From NCBI GenBank assembly GCA_902800345.1, contig CADCDO010000015.1, positions 62,001 through 126,000 of the forward strand: DNA of 64,000 nucleotides, given 5' to 3'. Of this stretch, positions 9,688-19,183 are shown piece after piece. Made by a program: the position numbers and the translations under genes. Position 1 is the stretch's first letter, and every line of letters begins with the position of its first letter. The DNA comes from Fibrobacter succinogenes. Its GTDB lineage: Bacteria; Fibrobacterota; Fibrobacteria; Fibrobacterales; Fibrobacteraceae. Under the pieces are notes generated by a model. It saw nothing but the letters and a program-made list of their open reading frames with translations, did no database searches and was not told where the DNA came from.

Positions 9688-12211
9688 TACCAGACAAAAA
9701 AATAGCGGATTCGTCAAGACGTGGATTATAGCAGTCCTCGCCCTCTGTTCGCTATTTTCAAGTCAGGCAATCGCCAGTAAAATGGCATCGCAACTTCAGG
9801 AGGCCATCTACCTTTTCGAAATGAAGGGCGAAGTCGATGACGCCATAAGACTGCTCGAAAAAATATCCCGCCAAGGGGACCCCGACGACAAGGAATCCGC
9901 ATTTTTCTATCTCGGGAAAATCTACGACCTCGCCAACAACAAGGCTCAGGCGAACCATTTTTACAACCGCTGCCAGTCGATAAATACGATGACAAGCAAA
10001 GCCTACTGGCTTGCCGAACGGGACGCCGCCACCAGTTTTTCCCCGGAAAAGCTTTTAAAAAAGACACTTACGCTCCGGAGCCCCATCCGAAAAATCTTTG
10101 ACGGAAAAAACGCGAACATTCTTTTCGAGAACGGTCATATCGCCAAAGTCGAAAATGGTAAAATCACGGAAATTCCCGCCCAAATCGAAGAGGGCGCCCA
10201 CCTCCTGCATATCGATTCAGATGGAATGTGGTACCAGAATTCCGCAAGGGATTCCCTCTTTTACAAGCCGCACAATTCGCCAAACCAGAAGGTTTCGTAC
10301 AGCATAAAGAACATCTCGCAGTTTGCAGCCGTCAACGGGAACGCGCTCGCCATGACGGACAGGGATATCTACATCATCAACCGCAAAGGCTCCCTGGTAA
10401 GGGGGGACAATGAATTCTCCTCGTGCCGGTTGCAAAACGAGACGTTCAAGAACGACAACTTCATCATGAACTGCTCCGACAACGCGCTGCACTTCATTTC
10501 GCCCGCCACGGCCACCGAATCGTTTACCATCGCGCAATACGACATTATCCAGCAAACATTCGTCTATAAAGATTTCATCTACCTGATCGCCGGAAACATC
10601 CTGTTCTGCTACTCATCGCAAGACAACAAGGCTCCTCTCTGGAAAGTGAACGTCGGAAACATCGAAAGCATCCAGTCGTTCGAAAACAACATCGTCACGC
10701 TGGAAGCCTCCGGGAAAATAACGCTTTACGAAAAATCCACCGGGGCAATTCTTTCGAGCATCCGCGCGAACGCCTCGAACATGTACCCGCTCGCCCAAGG
10801 AACTCTTGGACTGTTCTCGAACGAAGGCGCCCTCATCACGGTCGATACGCTACTCCGCCCCCTGTGGAATTTTAACTTCGGCAGGGCCCCCTTGACACGT
10901 CCCATCATCAAGCACAAGTACATCTACATTCCCTTTAACGACAAACGGATTTACGCAATAGACGCCCACTATTACGGGCAACGCGCCCTCTATTCCAATA
11001 AACTTGCCGCAAAGGCCATATTCCAGGCGAACCAGGGACGCTGGGACAACATCAATACGGTTATCGACACCATCATCAAGAACGAGCCCGGCAACGCCGA
11101 AGCCCATTTTCTCAAGGCCTTGAACCTGGAGCAGACCAAATCCTCCGAAAAAGAACGGCAAAAAGCCTGGGCCGAAGCCGTCCGCCTTTCCATCGGGAAC
11201 GCCCCCATCGCAAACACCATCCTCGGCTACTACGGCAAAGTCATCGGCGCAAAATTCGTAAGCCCGCTCAACATTTCGCCCAAGACCATGTACCCGCAAT
11301 TTCTCGGTTCCAAAAAGAACCTTTACACGGTCGATCCGGCAACAGAGCAGCTGATATGCATCAACGCCGAAACCGGGGAACAGCGCTGGAGCAAGTATAT
11401 CGGCAAGATCGGGAACGCCCCAGTCATCCAGTCCGACGAGAACTCCATCGTCATTTCGACCGGCTACCAGATGAACGTCTATGACATGAACAAGGACGCG
11501 TTCAACAAGCCCCTGCAATTGCCGGGCAAGGCGTTCAACTTCACGATGTCGGGCGACTACATCTACGCCTCGACATGGAACGGATTCCTGCTCAAGATTT
11601 CTCGCCCGTCGAACAGCATCATATGGTCCCGCAAAGTGTATTCCATGCCGTTCCACGTTGTCAAGTTCCAGCGCTACTTGCAACTTTGCAACCTCGACGG
11701 AGAACTCATCCGACTAAGCGACGATTCCGGACTCGCCGTGGAGAACTTCACGAACAAGGTGCAACTGAACATCACCGGCATGGAAGGGCTGGACTCCACG
11801 TTGGTGCTCGTTTCCAGCACAAATAAACTGTTCCTGCAAAATACGAAAAAGAAGGACTTCACCCCCACTCAAGTGCTCATGGAATATCCCATCGTCTCCA
11901 TGCAGGTGCTCCGGGACCAAAACGACGACAAGATAATCATCTCGCTTGCCGACCAGTCTATTTTACTTTATTCAAACATCGGGACACCCCTTTGGAAATA
12001 CCAGGGAAAAAAATCCGTATTCTCCAAGCCCTTCATTTACGATGGAAACGCATGGATCGACCAAGGGACCGAAATCATAGCCCTTTCGCTCAAGGACGGA
12101 AAAGTCGTAAAGTCGTTCAGCACACCGGGCGGCGCCGGCACACCCTTTATCTTGAACCACACGCTGTTCAGCGCCTCCCCCAAACGCGTCCTGTACGGAT
12201 TTCCGCTCTAA
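9680..12211 (+). CDS. Secreted TPR / PQQ-like beta-propeller protein
   Basis: 843 residues. A hydrophobic segment (TWIIAVLALCSLFSSQAIA) acts as signal peptide. Residues about 35-110 look like TPR helices (EVDDAIRLLEKISRQ, then ESAFFYLGKIYDLA). Most of the rest shows repeated beta-propeller strands such as LYTVDPATEQLICINAETGEQRW and LLKISRPSNSIIWSRKV, typical of PQQ-like/WD-type propellers. A second TPR-like patch (EPGNAEAHFLKALNLEQ) interrupts the propeller. It overlaps the response-regulator gene by eight bases, so it belongs to the same operon. Probably a periplasmic scaffold; no catalytic motif was recognised. Confidence 0.8.
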   Translation: MRNTRQKNSGFVKTWIIAVLALCSLFSSQAIASKMASQLQEAIYLFEMKGEVDDAIRLLEKISRQGDPDDKESAFFYLGKIYDLANNKAQANHFYNRCQSINTMTSKAYWLAERDAATSFSPEKLLKKTLTLRSPIRKIFDGKNANILFENGHIAKVENGKITEIPAQIEEGAHLLHIDSDGMWYQNSARDSLFYKPHNSPNQKVSYSIKNISQFAAVNGNALAMTDRDIYIINRKGSLVRGDNEFSSCRLQNETFKNDNFIMNCSDNALHFISPATATESFTIAQYDIIQQTFVYKDFIYLIAGNILFCYSSQDNKAPLWKVNVGNIESIQSFENNIVTLEASGKITLYEKSTGAILSSIRANASNMYPLAQGTLGLFSNEGALITVDTLLRPLWNFNFGRAPLTRPIIKHKYIYIPFNDKRIYAIDAHYYGQRALYSNKLAAKAIFQANQGRWDNINTVIDTIIKNEPGNAEAHFLKALNLEQTKSSEKERQKAWAEAVRLSIGNAPIANTILGYYGKVIGAKFVSPLNISPKTMYPQFLGSKKNLYTVDPATEQLICINAETGEQRWSKYIGKIGNAPVIQSDENSIVISTGYQMNVYDMNKDAFNKPLQLPGKAFNFTMSGDYIYASTWNGFLLKISRPSNSIIWSRKVYSMPFHVVKFQRYLQLCNLDGELIRLSDDSGLAVENFTNKVQLNITGMEGLDSTLVLVSSTNKLFLQNTKKKDFTPTQVLMEYPIVSMQVLRDQNDDKIIISLADQSILLYSNIGTPLWKYQGKKSVFSKPFIYDGNAWIDQGTEIIALSLKDGKVVKSFSTPGGAGTPFILNHTLFSASPKRVLYGFPL

Positions 12212-12303
12212 CATTCTAATTTAGAGTATGGTAAACTAAATTTTAGTAGTCATTTTAACAAAATCTCACTACATTATGCTCATAAACTCCTACAGGTTTT
12301 TCA

Positions 12304-14076
12304 ATGAGCGCTATTCTAAAAAAATTAGTCCCGTCATGCGGCCTCTCCCTTGCTGTGGCCCTTACCGCTACAGGCTGCAAGGACGAAATTTCTAAAGCGC
12401 CCAAAACACCGGAGAACGCATCCGAATACCCGCGGAACGAGACACTTTATGTCGGCGGTTTCGAATGGGCTCCCCCCACGTCGTTCAACCCGCTAGACCG
12501 TAACCCGAACTTTCCGACAGACGGAAAAGTACGGATCATGTACGAGTCGCTCCTCGCCTACAACCAACTCACAGGCAAACTGGACCCGATGCTGGCCGAC
12601 AGCTACATCACAACCGATTCGAGCATCACCGTGCACCTGGATACGAGAGCCAAATGGAACAACGGGGAAAAAGTCACGCCGGACGATGTCATCTATACGT
12701 TCCGAATCGATTCCATCCTCCCGACAGCCCATCACGACAACTGGAAGTACATCAAGACCATTACGGATGACGGGAACAACAATATTACGTTCCATCTTCC
12801 CGCCAAGCGTAACCCGCTCATGGCGCTGGACGCCATCGCCGAGACCTCCATCCTCCCCAAGTCCGTTTTCGAGCCGCTGATCAAGTCCGCAAGAAGCGGT
12901 AAGACCTACAACATGGAAGTCATTTTCAAGTTCAAGAACGACTCCCTCCCGGTCGCCTCGGGCCCCTATATCCTCAAGACTTACGCCCCCGACAAAATCG
13001 TGCTGGAGCGCTCCGAGAACTACTGGGGAATAAGCAGGCACAACGGCAAAAAGCCGGCGCCTAAGTATATCATCCACCCCATTTACGACAACAACGACAA
13101 CTTCAACAACGCCATGGTTCGCGGGAACCTGGACATATCCTCCATCTACCTTCCAAGAATCTGGGAAAAGTCAAAGGACAACATCCGCGCCTGGAGCCGC
13201 GAAGAGCCCTACCAGTTGCCGGCAAACATCACAGTCCTCGTCGTGGCGACGCAAAAGGAACCGTTCAACAACGTAAATTTTAGACGCGCCCTCGCCCACG
13301 CCATCAATTTCGAGAAAATCAAGGTCCGTGCGGTTTCCAACTACACGCCGACCATACAGCCCGGTCTCATACTCCCCTTCGGGGCCGAAAAGGCCTACTA
13401 CAACAAGGAAGACGCCGAACTTTACGGTTACAGCTACAATACGAGCAAGGCCCGTGAAATCCTCGCTAGTGCGGGCTATTCCTGGAACGCCGAGGGAAAA
13501 CTCCTCGACAAGAAGAAAAAGCCGATTCGAACCATTTCCATTGAATGCCCGCAAGGTTGGACCGACTGGAACGAGGCCATCAACGTCATCGCCGAATCGT
13601 TCGCCGAAATCGGGATTGAAGCAGTCCCCAAGTTCGTCGATTACGGAACCTGGAACATGGACCTCCGTCTCGGCACGTTCGATTTGTCCATGAGAACGCC
13701 CCCTACAGAGCATTCCGTAGCGAGCCCCTGGAACAGATTCAACCACCTCATGAGCCTTAACGCCTACAAGCCCGCTGGCGAAGAAGCGTTTTCGAACCAG
13801 GGACGATTCCAGGACATAAAAATAAACGCCCTGTTAAACATGATTCCGACAATTACAGACGAAAAGGAGCTCAAGCAGGCATACCGCGAACTTAACAAGC
13901 GGTTCATGCAGGCCCTTCCCGTCCTGCCAGTCATGTACAGGCCCGCGACCTATTACAACTTTTCCACAAAACACTGGACAAACTTCCCCACAGCCGAAAC
14001 TCCATACGCACCGCCAGACAATCTCGTCGTGACCACCGGCGTAAGTGCACTTTGGGAAATAAAACCTGTCGAATAA
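12304..14076 (+). CDS. Oligopeptide-type ABC transporter substrate-binding lipoprotein
   Basis: 590 residues with a lipoprotein signal ending in lipobox TATGC (Cys about 25). The mature part matches bacterial extracellular solute-binding protein family 5 (OppA/DppA type): GGFEWAPPTSFNPLDRNPNFP, VRIMYESLLAYNQLTGKLDPMLADSY, WNNGEKVTPDDVIYTFRIDS and FNNVNFRRALAHAINFEKI. Such proteins bind peptides or other oligomers in the periplasm for ABC import. No permease or ATPase genes are adjacent, so it may be an orphan or act as a sensor accessory. A 92-base gap separates it from the propeller gene. Confidence 0.9.
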   Translation: MSAILKKLVPSCGLSLAVALTATGCKDEISKAPKTPENASEYPRNETLYVGGFEWAPPTSFNPLDRNPNFPTDGKVRIMYESLLAYNQLTGKLDPMLADSYITTDSSITVHLDTRAKWNNGEKVTPDDVIYTFRIDSILPTAHHDNWKYIKTITDDGNNNITFHLPAKRNPLMALDAIAETSILPKSVFEPLIKSARSGKTYNMEVIFKFKNDSLPVASGPYILKTYAPDKIVLERSENYWGISRHNGKKPAPKYIIHPIYDNNDNFNNAMVRGNLDISSIYLPRIWEKSKDNIRAWSREEPYQLPANITVLVVATQKEPFNNVNFRRALAHAINFEKIKVRAVSNYTPTIQPGLILPFGAEKAYYNKEDAELYGYSYNTSKAREILASAGYSWNAEGKLLDKKKKPIRTISIECPQGWTDWNEAINVIAESFAEIGIEAVPKFVDYGTWNMDLRLGTFDLSMRTPPTEHSVASPWNRFNHLMSLNAYKPAGEEAFSNQGRFQDIKINALLNMIPTITDEKELKQAYRELNKRFMQALPVLPVMYRPATYYNFSTKHWTNFPTAETPYAPPDNLVVTTGVSALWEIKPVE

Positions 14077-14148
14077 CAGCGTAATCAATAAAAAAGTTCC
14101 CCTTTTCTTCAAAAAAAATTATCTTTAAGTCACCATTTAAAGGAGTAT

Positions 14149-14949
14149 ATGGTGCAGAAACTACGCTTTATTTTGCCAAATGCTTTCACAAGCATGAATT
14201 TTTTGCTGGGTGTTTTTTCCATTTGCTGGACAACCGGAGCGTTCAGTTCGTTCAGTACGGCAGACCAAATCCGCATGGGTGCCTACTTTGTCATGCTGAG
14301 CGCCCTCTTTGACAAGCTCGACGGTTTTGCCGCGCGACTCGTAAACGCCAGTTCCGAATTCGGAGCCCAGTTCGACAGCCTGGCCGACCTGATAGCCTTC
14401 GGTCTCGCCCCGGCGTTCTGCTTTTTCTTCTGCTACAAAATCTACGCCCCTGAATGGTTCTCGAATCACGGACTCCTGATGACGGTGACGCTCGCCATTT
14501 ACGTACTTTGCGCCGCCATGCGTCTCGCCAAATACAACGCCTGCGATTCCGACACGTACCACCACCACTTCTCCGGGCTTCCCTCCACATTTGCGGGTAT
14601 GGTGAACGCAACCCTCATCGTATTCCTCATGAGCAAAGGCGTTTTCGCTGATTCCAGCACGTTCCTTTTCTGGCTTCCGCTCATCGTATTTGTCGCTACC
14701 GCATTTTTGATGGTGAGCCCGTTGTTCCTCCCGAAACTCCAGCCGCGCAAGAACAAGGCATTCAACATTTTCCAGATTGTGCTGATCGTGCTTACCTACA
14801 TTGCCGGTCTCCTCTTCTACAACGAAAAGGTGCCGTTCATTCTCGAATACCTGCTCCTTCTCGGTGCCTGCTACATGCTCATCGGCTTTGGCGTAGGAAT
14901 CGCCTACCGCAAGCAAATCATTGAAGAAGCGAAAGCGGGTAAAAAGTAG
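14149..14949 (+). CDS. pssA: CDP-diacylglycerol--serine O-phosphatidyltransferase
   Basis: 266 residues, several transmembrane helices, inner membrane. It carries the complete CDP-alcohol phosphatidyltransferase signature D-x2-D-G-x2-A-R-x8-G-x3-D-x3-D, seen as DKLDGFAARLVNASS then EFGAQFDSLAD. The N-terminal LPNAFTSMNFLLGVFSI and the spacing are typical of the short bacterial PssA that makes phosphatidylserine, the precursor of phosphatidylethanolamine. PgsA-type enzymes share the motif, but this start favours PssA. GGAG lies six bases before the ATG. A structured repeat and a strong terminator follow. Confidence 0.9.
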   Translation: MVQKLRFILPNAFTSMNFLLGVFSICWTTGAFSSFSTADQIRMGAYFVMLSALFDKLDGFAARLVNASSEFGAQFDSLADLIAFGLAPAFCFFFCYKIYAPEWFSNHGLLMTVTLAIYVLCAAMRLAKYNACDSDTYHHHFSGLPSTFAGMVNATLIVFLMSKGVFADSSTFLFWLPLIVFVATAFLMVSPLFLPKLQPRKNKAFNIFQIVLIVLTYIAGLLFYNEKVPFILEYLLLLGACYMLIGFGVGIAYRKQIIEEAKAGKK

Positions 14950-14957
14950 TAGGATAT

Positions 14958-15004
14958 AGACGAAAGAACGCCCGCAAAAGCGGGCTACAGACGAAAGACG
15001 AAAG
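14958..15004 (+). repeat. Post-stop hairpin repeat, copy 1 (AGACGAAAGAACG family)
   Basis: AGACGAAAGAACG, then a stem GCCCGC-AAAA-GCGGGC, then CTACAGACGAAAG. Located nine bases after the pssA stop. Three further copies at 39419, 46510 and 47388 keep the flanks but have different, still self-complementary stems. Confidence 0.75.
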
Positions 15005-15007
15005 AAA

Positions 15008-15034
15008 GCACCGCAGTCGCGGTGCCATTTTTTT
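15008..15034 (+). terminator. Rho-independent terminator after pssA
   Basis: GCACCGC-AGTC-GCGGTGC forms a perfect 7-bp stem with a 4-base loop, followed by CATTTTTTT. Confidence 0.9.
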
Positions 15035-15116
15035 CCTAAGACCTAAAACCTGTTCTTTTTACGATGTCTTCCCGCACAATGTTGCGGGATTTTCTTTTTT
15101 ATAGTTTCTCACAGCG

Positions 15117-15166
15117 AAGCGACCTCAAAGCACTTTAGTGCGAGCTCATACCTCATACCCCTGTAA
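15117..15166. repeat. Dispersed CCTCAAAG...GAGCTCATACC repeat, copy 1
   Basis: ACCTCAAAGCACTTTAGTGC then GAGCTCATACCTCATACCC. The middle GCACTTTAGTGC is a small palindrome. Related copies: 23480-23540 (inverse), 46560-46621 and 58111-58166 (inverse). The repeat overlaps the last codons of the reverse-strand peptidase gene (15146-15841). Confidence 0.65.
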
Positions 15167-15841
15167 AAATTCCGCAAACGCTTTCCCATAGCGGTCGAAC
15201 AAATGCTCCAGCGACATGCGCGGGAGTTCCAGCGTCACGCATTCCAGGTTACGTTCGCCACACCACGTCCCGAAGCTACCCGGCGTCGTATAACCGATAT
15301 CCGGGAGCCAAGGCAAGTTGAACACCCCCATCAAATCTTCGACAAGTTTAGTCTTTTGCGGAGCGTCTATACAACCCATCGGCGCATGCATAGCAAGCAC
15401 GCTCGCGGGCTTCAACCGTTCCACAAGAGACACAAGCGTCTGCGTCTCCGGTTCGCTCCCGGGCACCGCTCCTGGCGACAATAGCGTATCGCGATCCGAT
15501 TCTAGGATTGAACGCGAACCGACCTTTTCCGTCGAAAAATTCAGCGTCTTGAAATTGCGGTTCAAGTCAACACCATTAGCGTTTCCGCGCGTACCCAGCG
15601 CCACGCCATCCGGATTGGCGCACAAGATAAACGACACCGAATCAAAAGGTTCGTCAAAAGCACGGAGCGCACGACTCAAGAGGAACGTCGTCTCAGGTTC
15701 CTCGCCATGAATTCCAGCCATCACAAGCAAGCGACACTGGCCACGGCAAGGAATATAGCGGAGCGGAGCGCCTAAAACGGAGCGCCCATATTCAGAAAAC
15801 GGCAAACGGATAATTCCGCGAGAGTTAGGAGAGAAGTGCAT
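15146..15841 (-). CDS. MpaA-like M14 zinc peptidase (murein tripeptide amidase)
   Basis: 231 residues, no signal peptide, so probably cytoplasmic. Zinc and active-site motifs of the M14 carboxypeptidase family are present: MAGIHGEEPE (HxxE), CANPDGVALG, a GVDLNRNF substrate loop, a third zinc His in LAMHAPMG, and a glutamate in CVTLELP. Size and motifs fit MpaA, which cleaves the gamma-D-Glu-diaminopimelate bond of the murein tripeptide during wall recycling. The last residues GYEV and the stop are encoded by a dispersed repeat. The neighbouring VanY-like gene upstream on the same strand supports a murein role. Confidence 0.8.
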   Translation of the reverse strand: MHFSPNSRGIIRLPFSEYGRSVLGAPLRYIPCRGQCRLLVMAGIHGEEPETTFLLSRALRAFDEPFDSVSFILCANPDGVALGTRGNANGVDLNRNFKTLNFSTEKVGSRSILESDRDTLLSPGAVPGSEPETQTLVSLVERLKPASVLAMHAPMGCIDAPQKTKLVEDLMGVFNLPWLPDIGYTTPGSFGTWCGERNLECVTLELPRMSLEHLFDRYGKAFAEFLQGYEV

Positions 15842-15971
15842 AGTGGTTAGTCGGTAGAACTTAGTTGGTAGAACTTAGATAGGTTATAGGTTGTAGGCTA
15901 TAGGGATTAGGCTTGCAAGCAATCCTGCTTCACTCGCCTTACGCAGTTGTCTAAGCTCTAAGTTCTAAATG

Positions 15972-16640
15972 CTATACAAAATAAGGATAAATGTATTCCT
16001 CCGCAAGTTCGGGCAAGCGTGCGAGTACGACTCGTTTGCACGCCATGTCGCATTGTCCATAAATTTCACGCAGCGTCGAAAGCGAAAAATGTTCGAGCAG
16101 TTTGCGCGATGTCGGCAAGTGCGCGATGTGCCAGCCTTCGGGTTTGATTTTTCCACGACCCGGGATGAACACACGGCTAAAGCCAAACGACTTGTCCATT
16201 TCCATCCGCTCCGTCAGGAACGCATGGAACTTCGCAAACATGCCGTCGCATTCCGCGGGCGTGAGCTCTACTTCGTAGCCCTCCGGGCAAGCCGCTCCAT
16301 CGACCACGTCGATGTCCGTCCCCAAATGGTGACGGCTCGCCCCCGGAAGTGCGGACCACGTCAAAATTGCATACATCAGTTCCTCTTCGTCCTTCGGGCG
16401 CGCCATTCTCTCCCCCGTTTCCGACAAAAGCGGGAGTTCGCCGCTCGCCTTGCGGTTCCAAATCGAGAGTTGCTTTTCAAACGTGCGGTATGCAGACTCC
16501 ACGCGCAGTTCAAAGCCGTTCGCCTTCGCTTCGCTCGACAACGCTTTCAAATCATCGACAATAGAATTTTCGACAAAATAACCCGGCTGAAATTCCACCA
16601 GGTTCGGCGTTCCGAGACCATAAGGCAACAGGTCCGTCAT
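15972..16640 (-). CDS. VanY-like M15 D-Ala-D-Ala carboxypeptidase
   Basis: 222 residues. M15B signatures are visible: VESAYRTFEKQLSIW, the zinc ligands in SRHHLGTDIDVVD (HxxGxxxD) and the later catalytic/zinc EGWHIAH. This family removes terminal D-Ala from peptidoglycan stem peptides or precursors. No signal peptide is seen, so a cytoplasmic or non-classically located enzyme is possible, consistent with peptide recycling. The start overlaps the ruvC stop by four bases, so the two are cotranscribed. A 130-base spacer of AT-rich, locally repetitive DNA (TAGAACTTAG twice) separates it from the MpaA-like gene. Confidence 0.8.
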   Translation of the reverse strand: MTDLLPYGLGTPNLVEFQPGYFVENSIVDDLKALSSEAKANGFELRVESAYRTFEKQLSIWNRKASGELPLLSETGERMARPKDEEELMYAILTWSALPGASRHHLGTDIDVVDGAACPEGYEVELTPAECDGMFAKFHAFLTERMEMDKSFGFSRVFIPGRGKIKPEGWHIAHLPTSRKLLEHFSLSTLREIYGQCDMACKRVVLARLPELAEEYIYPYFV

Positions 16641-17206
16641 TGAATCGTCCCTCCCATTTTTTCAATAAGGTTCTTCCACTGCTGAACTGTAGATTTCTTT
16701 TTCGGTTTCGATTTTTTTCCGACAAGCGACTGAACCAAAGGCGCCGGATTTGCATGAGTCCACGCAATCGCAAGCGCATCGGTCGCATCGAGCGGGAGTT
16801 CGGCAGCCTCGATACCCAAACGCGCAAAAACCATGTTCGCCACATGCTCCTTCGATGCCGCCCCATCGCCAGTAATTGCCTGCTTCACGACACGCGGCGG
16901 GTATTCCTCGTAAGTCATCCCGCGCCGGTGGCACGCCACGAGAATCGCCCCGCGGATATGCCCGAGCACAAGGGCACTCTTCACGTTCTTCGCAAAAAAC
17001 ACACCTTCCATAGCAAGCGCATCCGGATGGTAATAGTCCAAGCGCGCCTCCAGTTCCGATACGATATGCACAAGCCTGTCTTCCAAATTTTTAGCAGGAT
17101 TGGCATGAAACGTGCCATATTCAAGCACCTGAATTTCGCAACCCGTCTTTTTCAAGAACGCATACCCGGTCGTGATAGAACCCGGGTCAATACCAAGAAT
17201 AACCAT
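16637..17206 (-). CDS. ruvC: Crossover junction endodeoxyribonuclease RuvC
   Basis: 189 residues; cleaves Holliday junctions in recombination with RuvAB. The RNase H-like fold has all four acidic catalytic residues: Asp7 in LGIDPGS, Glu67 in ALAMEGVFF, and Asp140/Asp143 in LDATDALAIAWTH. The VVKQAITGDGAASKEHV region is also typical. The C-terminus is slightly longer than the classic protein, with a basic KKSKPKKKS tail. ruvA and ruvB are not adjacent. First gene of the reverse-strand group with the VanY-like peptidase. Confidence 0.97.
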   Translation of the reverse strand: MVILGIDPGSITTGYAFLKKTGCEIQVLEYGTFHANPAKNLEDRLVHIVSELEARLDYYHPDALAMEGVFFAKNVKSALVLGHIRGAILVACHRRGMTYEEYPPRVVKQAITGDGAASKEHVANMVFARLGIEAAELPLDATDALAIAWTHANPAPLVQSLVGKKSKPKKKSTVQQWKNLIEKMGGTIQ

Positions 17207-17296
17207 GCCTCAAAAAATAGATAAGAAATGCTTTTTTTTCAAAAAAACACAATCTACGAAGTCGTTCTTTATTAGATTTCTATTCAGGAGGCTGCC

Positions 17297-19183
17297 ATGC
17301 TGATTGATCAAGAACATGCAGATTATATGAGAACCAAAGCCCACCCAAGACAACTGGGAATTCCCCTGAGTCGTTGGGGACGTAACCTTATTGCCTGCTG
17401 TCCGTTCCACTCCCCCGAAGAAACATCCCTGTTTTTCTATGATGCACTTGGATATTGGCGTTACCGCTGTCTCCAATGCGGGAGCGAAGGCGACTTGGTC
17501 GATTTTGTCATGAGGAGCCGTTTTAACGGCCTGGACGAACAGTCCGCCCGTTCCGAAGCGTTCGATTTTCTCGGCGCCCTGGACATGGAAACCGCAAACA
17601 CCCAGGATAGCGAACATCCCTGGGTCAAGGAAGTCGGTGGCGAAAAATCCAAAGTGCTCGAATGCTTCGTGCGCTACTGCCACTGGGCCGCAAGCAAGAG
17701 TCCTTCCTCAGCAAAGTTCCTCGAAGCACGCGGCTGGAGCATCGGACAGGCGCAACTCTATGGTCTCGGCTACTACAGCGGCGACCCGGAGCCGTTCATC
17801 AGCTACTGCATGCTTTCGGGCATCGAACGCCACCAAATCAGTTTTTATCTCGACAACCTCGAAGCCTACCACGAACCTCGACTGACCATTCCCGCTCGCA
17901 ACTCCAAGGGATTCATCCATTCCGTCTATGGCAGGCTCATCGAAGACAACGAAAAAAGCCACACTTATATCACCTACGCCTCGGGTCCAACAGTCATCCC
18001 GTTCAACATCCAGGCCGAAAGCGAGCACCCCATCATCGTCCAAGGCTTCTTTGACGCATTGACGGCGGACCTCGCCGGCATCCCGGGCGTCGTTTCCACG
18101 ATGTTCCAGGAGCTGAACATAAACCACCTGTACAAGCTCAAGGCATGCGGGGCCGATTCGTTCACGGTCATATTGCGTAGGGAACAGGACCGCAGGGAAC
18201 AGGAACTGAGAATCCAGAAGTACCTCAAGATGGCCGAGCAGCTCCACATGAGCATCAAGTCCATCGTGCTCCCCAAGGGCGAGTCCGTCGATACGCTTGT
18301 CCGCAAGAACGGCGCCGACCAGCTCATCGATCTCATCAACCAGACCGAAGTCGATACGATACACTCCCACCGCCGCTCCATGCTGTTGCAGGACATCAAG
18401 GAGAACTTCGACACCGCGATGGCATGTCCGCCCGACCAAAGCGTGGGCTATACGCTGAACACGTTCCCCAAGCTGACCAAGGAAGTCGATGGCATCCAGT
18501 CGGGTTGTTTCTTCGTCTCCTCGCAACCGTTTGGACTCAAGACCATTTTGCTTTCGAGCCTCGCGCTCGACCTTATCGAGAGCAATCCCAACCTCAAGGT
18601 CATTTACGTCGCCTACGAAACGCCGCGCCGTCAAATTTTCGACCGTTTTGTTTCCATGCTCATCGGGCAGTCCATCCTCACGGTCCGCAAGCAAAACGCC
18701 GACAACGAAATCAACAAGAAAGTCATGGAAGCGACCCGTGAACTCATGGGCTACGTGCGCAACAACCGCCTTGAAATTTGGGAAGACATGCCCTCGCTCG
18801 ACTTTAACGACCTCCTCAAGACGCTAAAGCCAGAACTCAAGGAACATCCGGACTTGGTCCTCATGATCGACGGCATCGACCACTTGAAGATTACCGACCG
18901 ACCGGAACTCCCGGACATTCACGAAAAACGTTCTTCCGTCATGCTGGACTTGTACAAGGCGCTCGACATCCCCATATTCCTAGGTGGCGAACTCATCGAT
19001 TCCCCCAACATGGGACTTCTGGGGCCAAGAGCCTACCTCCGCGATTCCGACGCCATCTACTGGATTACGACGAAAAACGACAACCTGACTCTTACGGTCG
19101 ATTCCAAGCGCTTAGGAACAAGCCATGTCTATGAAGGGGCTATTTCGATTGATCCTCAATCTAGCCGCATGAAAGAAGCTTAA
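17297..19183 (+). CDS. Primase-helicase-like protein with degenerate catalytic motifs
   Basis: 628 residues. N-terminal CHC2 zinc finger as in DnaG: Cys35, His38, Cys58 and Cys61 (CCPFH, then CLQCG). A TOPRIM-like region follows, but the usual catalytic Glu of the EG motif reads Gln249 (QGFFDAL) and the acidic DxD is not evident (ILRREQDRREQ). The C-terminal RecA/DnaB-like part has a weakened Walker A, SSQPFGLKT with Lys415 retained, and a Walker B-like VLMIDGIDHL. The layout resembles phage T7 gp4 or Twinkle, but primase chemistry is probably lost. GGAGG precedes ATG 17297. Its stop overlaps the glycosyltransferase start (TAATG). Confidence 0.75.
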   Translation: MLIDQEHADYMRTKAHPRQLGIPLSRWGRNLIACCPFHSPEETSLFFYDALGYWRYRCLQCGSEGDLVDFVMRSRFNGLDEQSARSEAFDFLGALDMETANTQDSEHPWVKEVGGEKSKVLECFVRYCHWAASKSPSSAKFLEARGWSIGQAQLYGLGYYSGDPEPFISYCMLSGIERHQISFYLDNLEAYHEPRLTIPARNSKGFIHSVYGRLIEDNEKSHTYITYASGPTVIPFNIQAESEHPIIVQGFFDALTADLAGIPGVVSTMFQELNINHLYKLKACGADSFTVILRREQDRREQELRIQKYLKMAEQLHMSIKSIVLPKGESVDTLVRKNGADQLIDLINQTEVDTIHSHRRSMLLQDIKENFDTAMACPPDQSVGYTLNTFPKLTKEVDGIQSGCFFVSSQPFGLKTILLSSLALDLIESNPNLKVIYVAYETPRRQIFDRFVSMLIGQSILTVRKQNADNEINKKVMEATRELMGYVRNNRLEIWEDMPSLDFNDLLKTLKPELKEHPDLVLMIDGIDHLKITDRPELPDIHEKRSSVMLDLYKALDIPIFLGGELIDSPNMGLLGPRAYLRDSDAIYWITTKNDNLTLTVDSKRLGTSHVYEGAISIDPQSSRMKEA

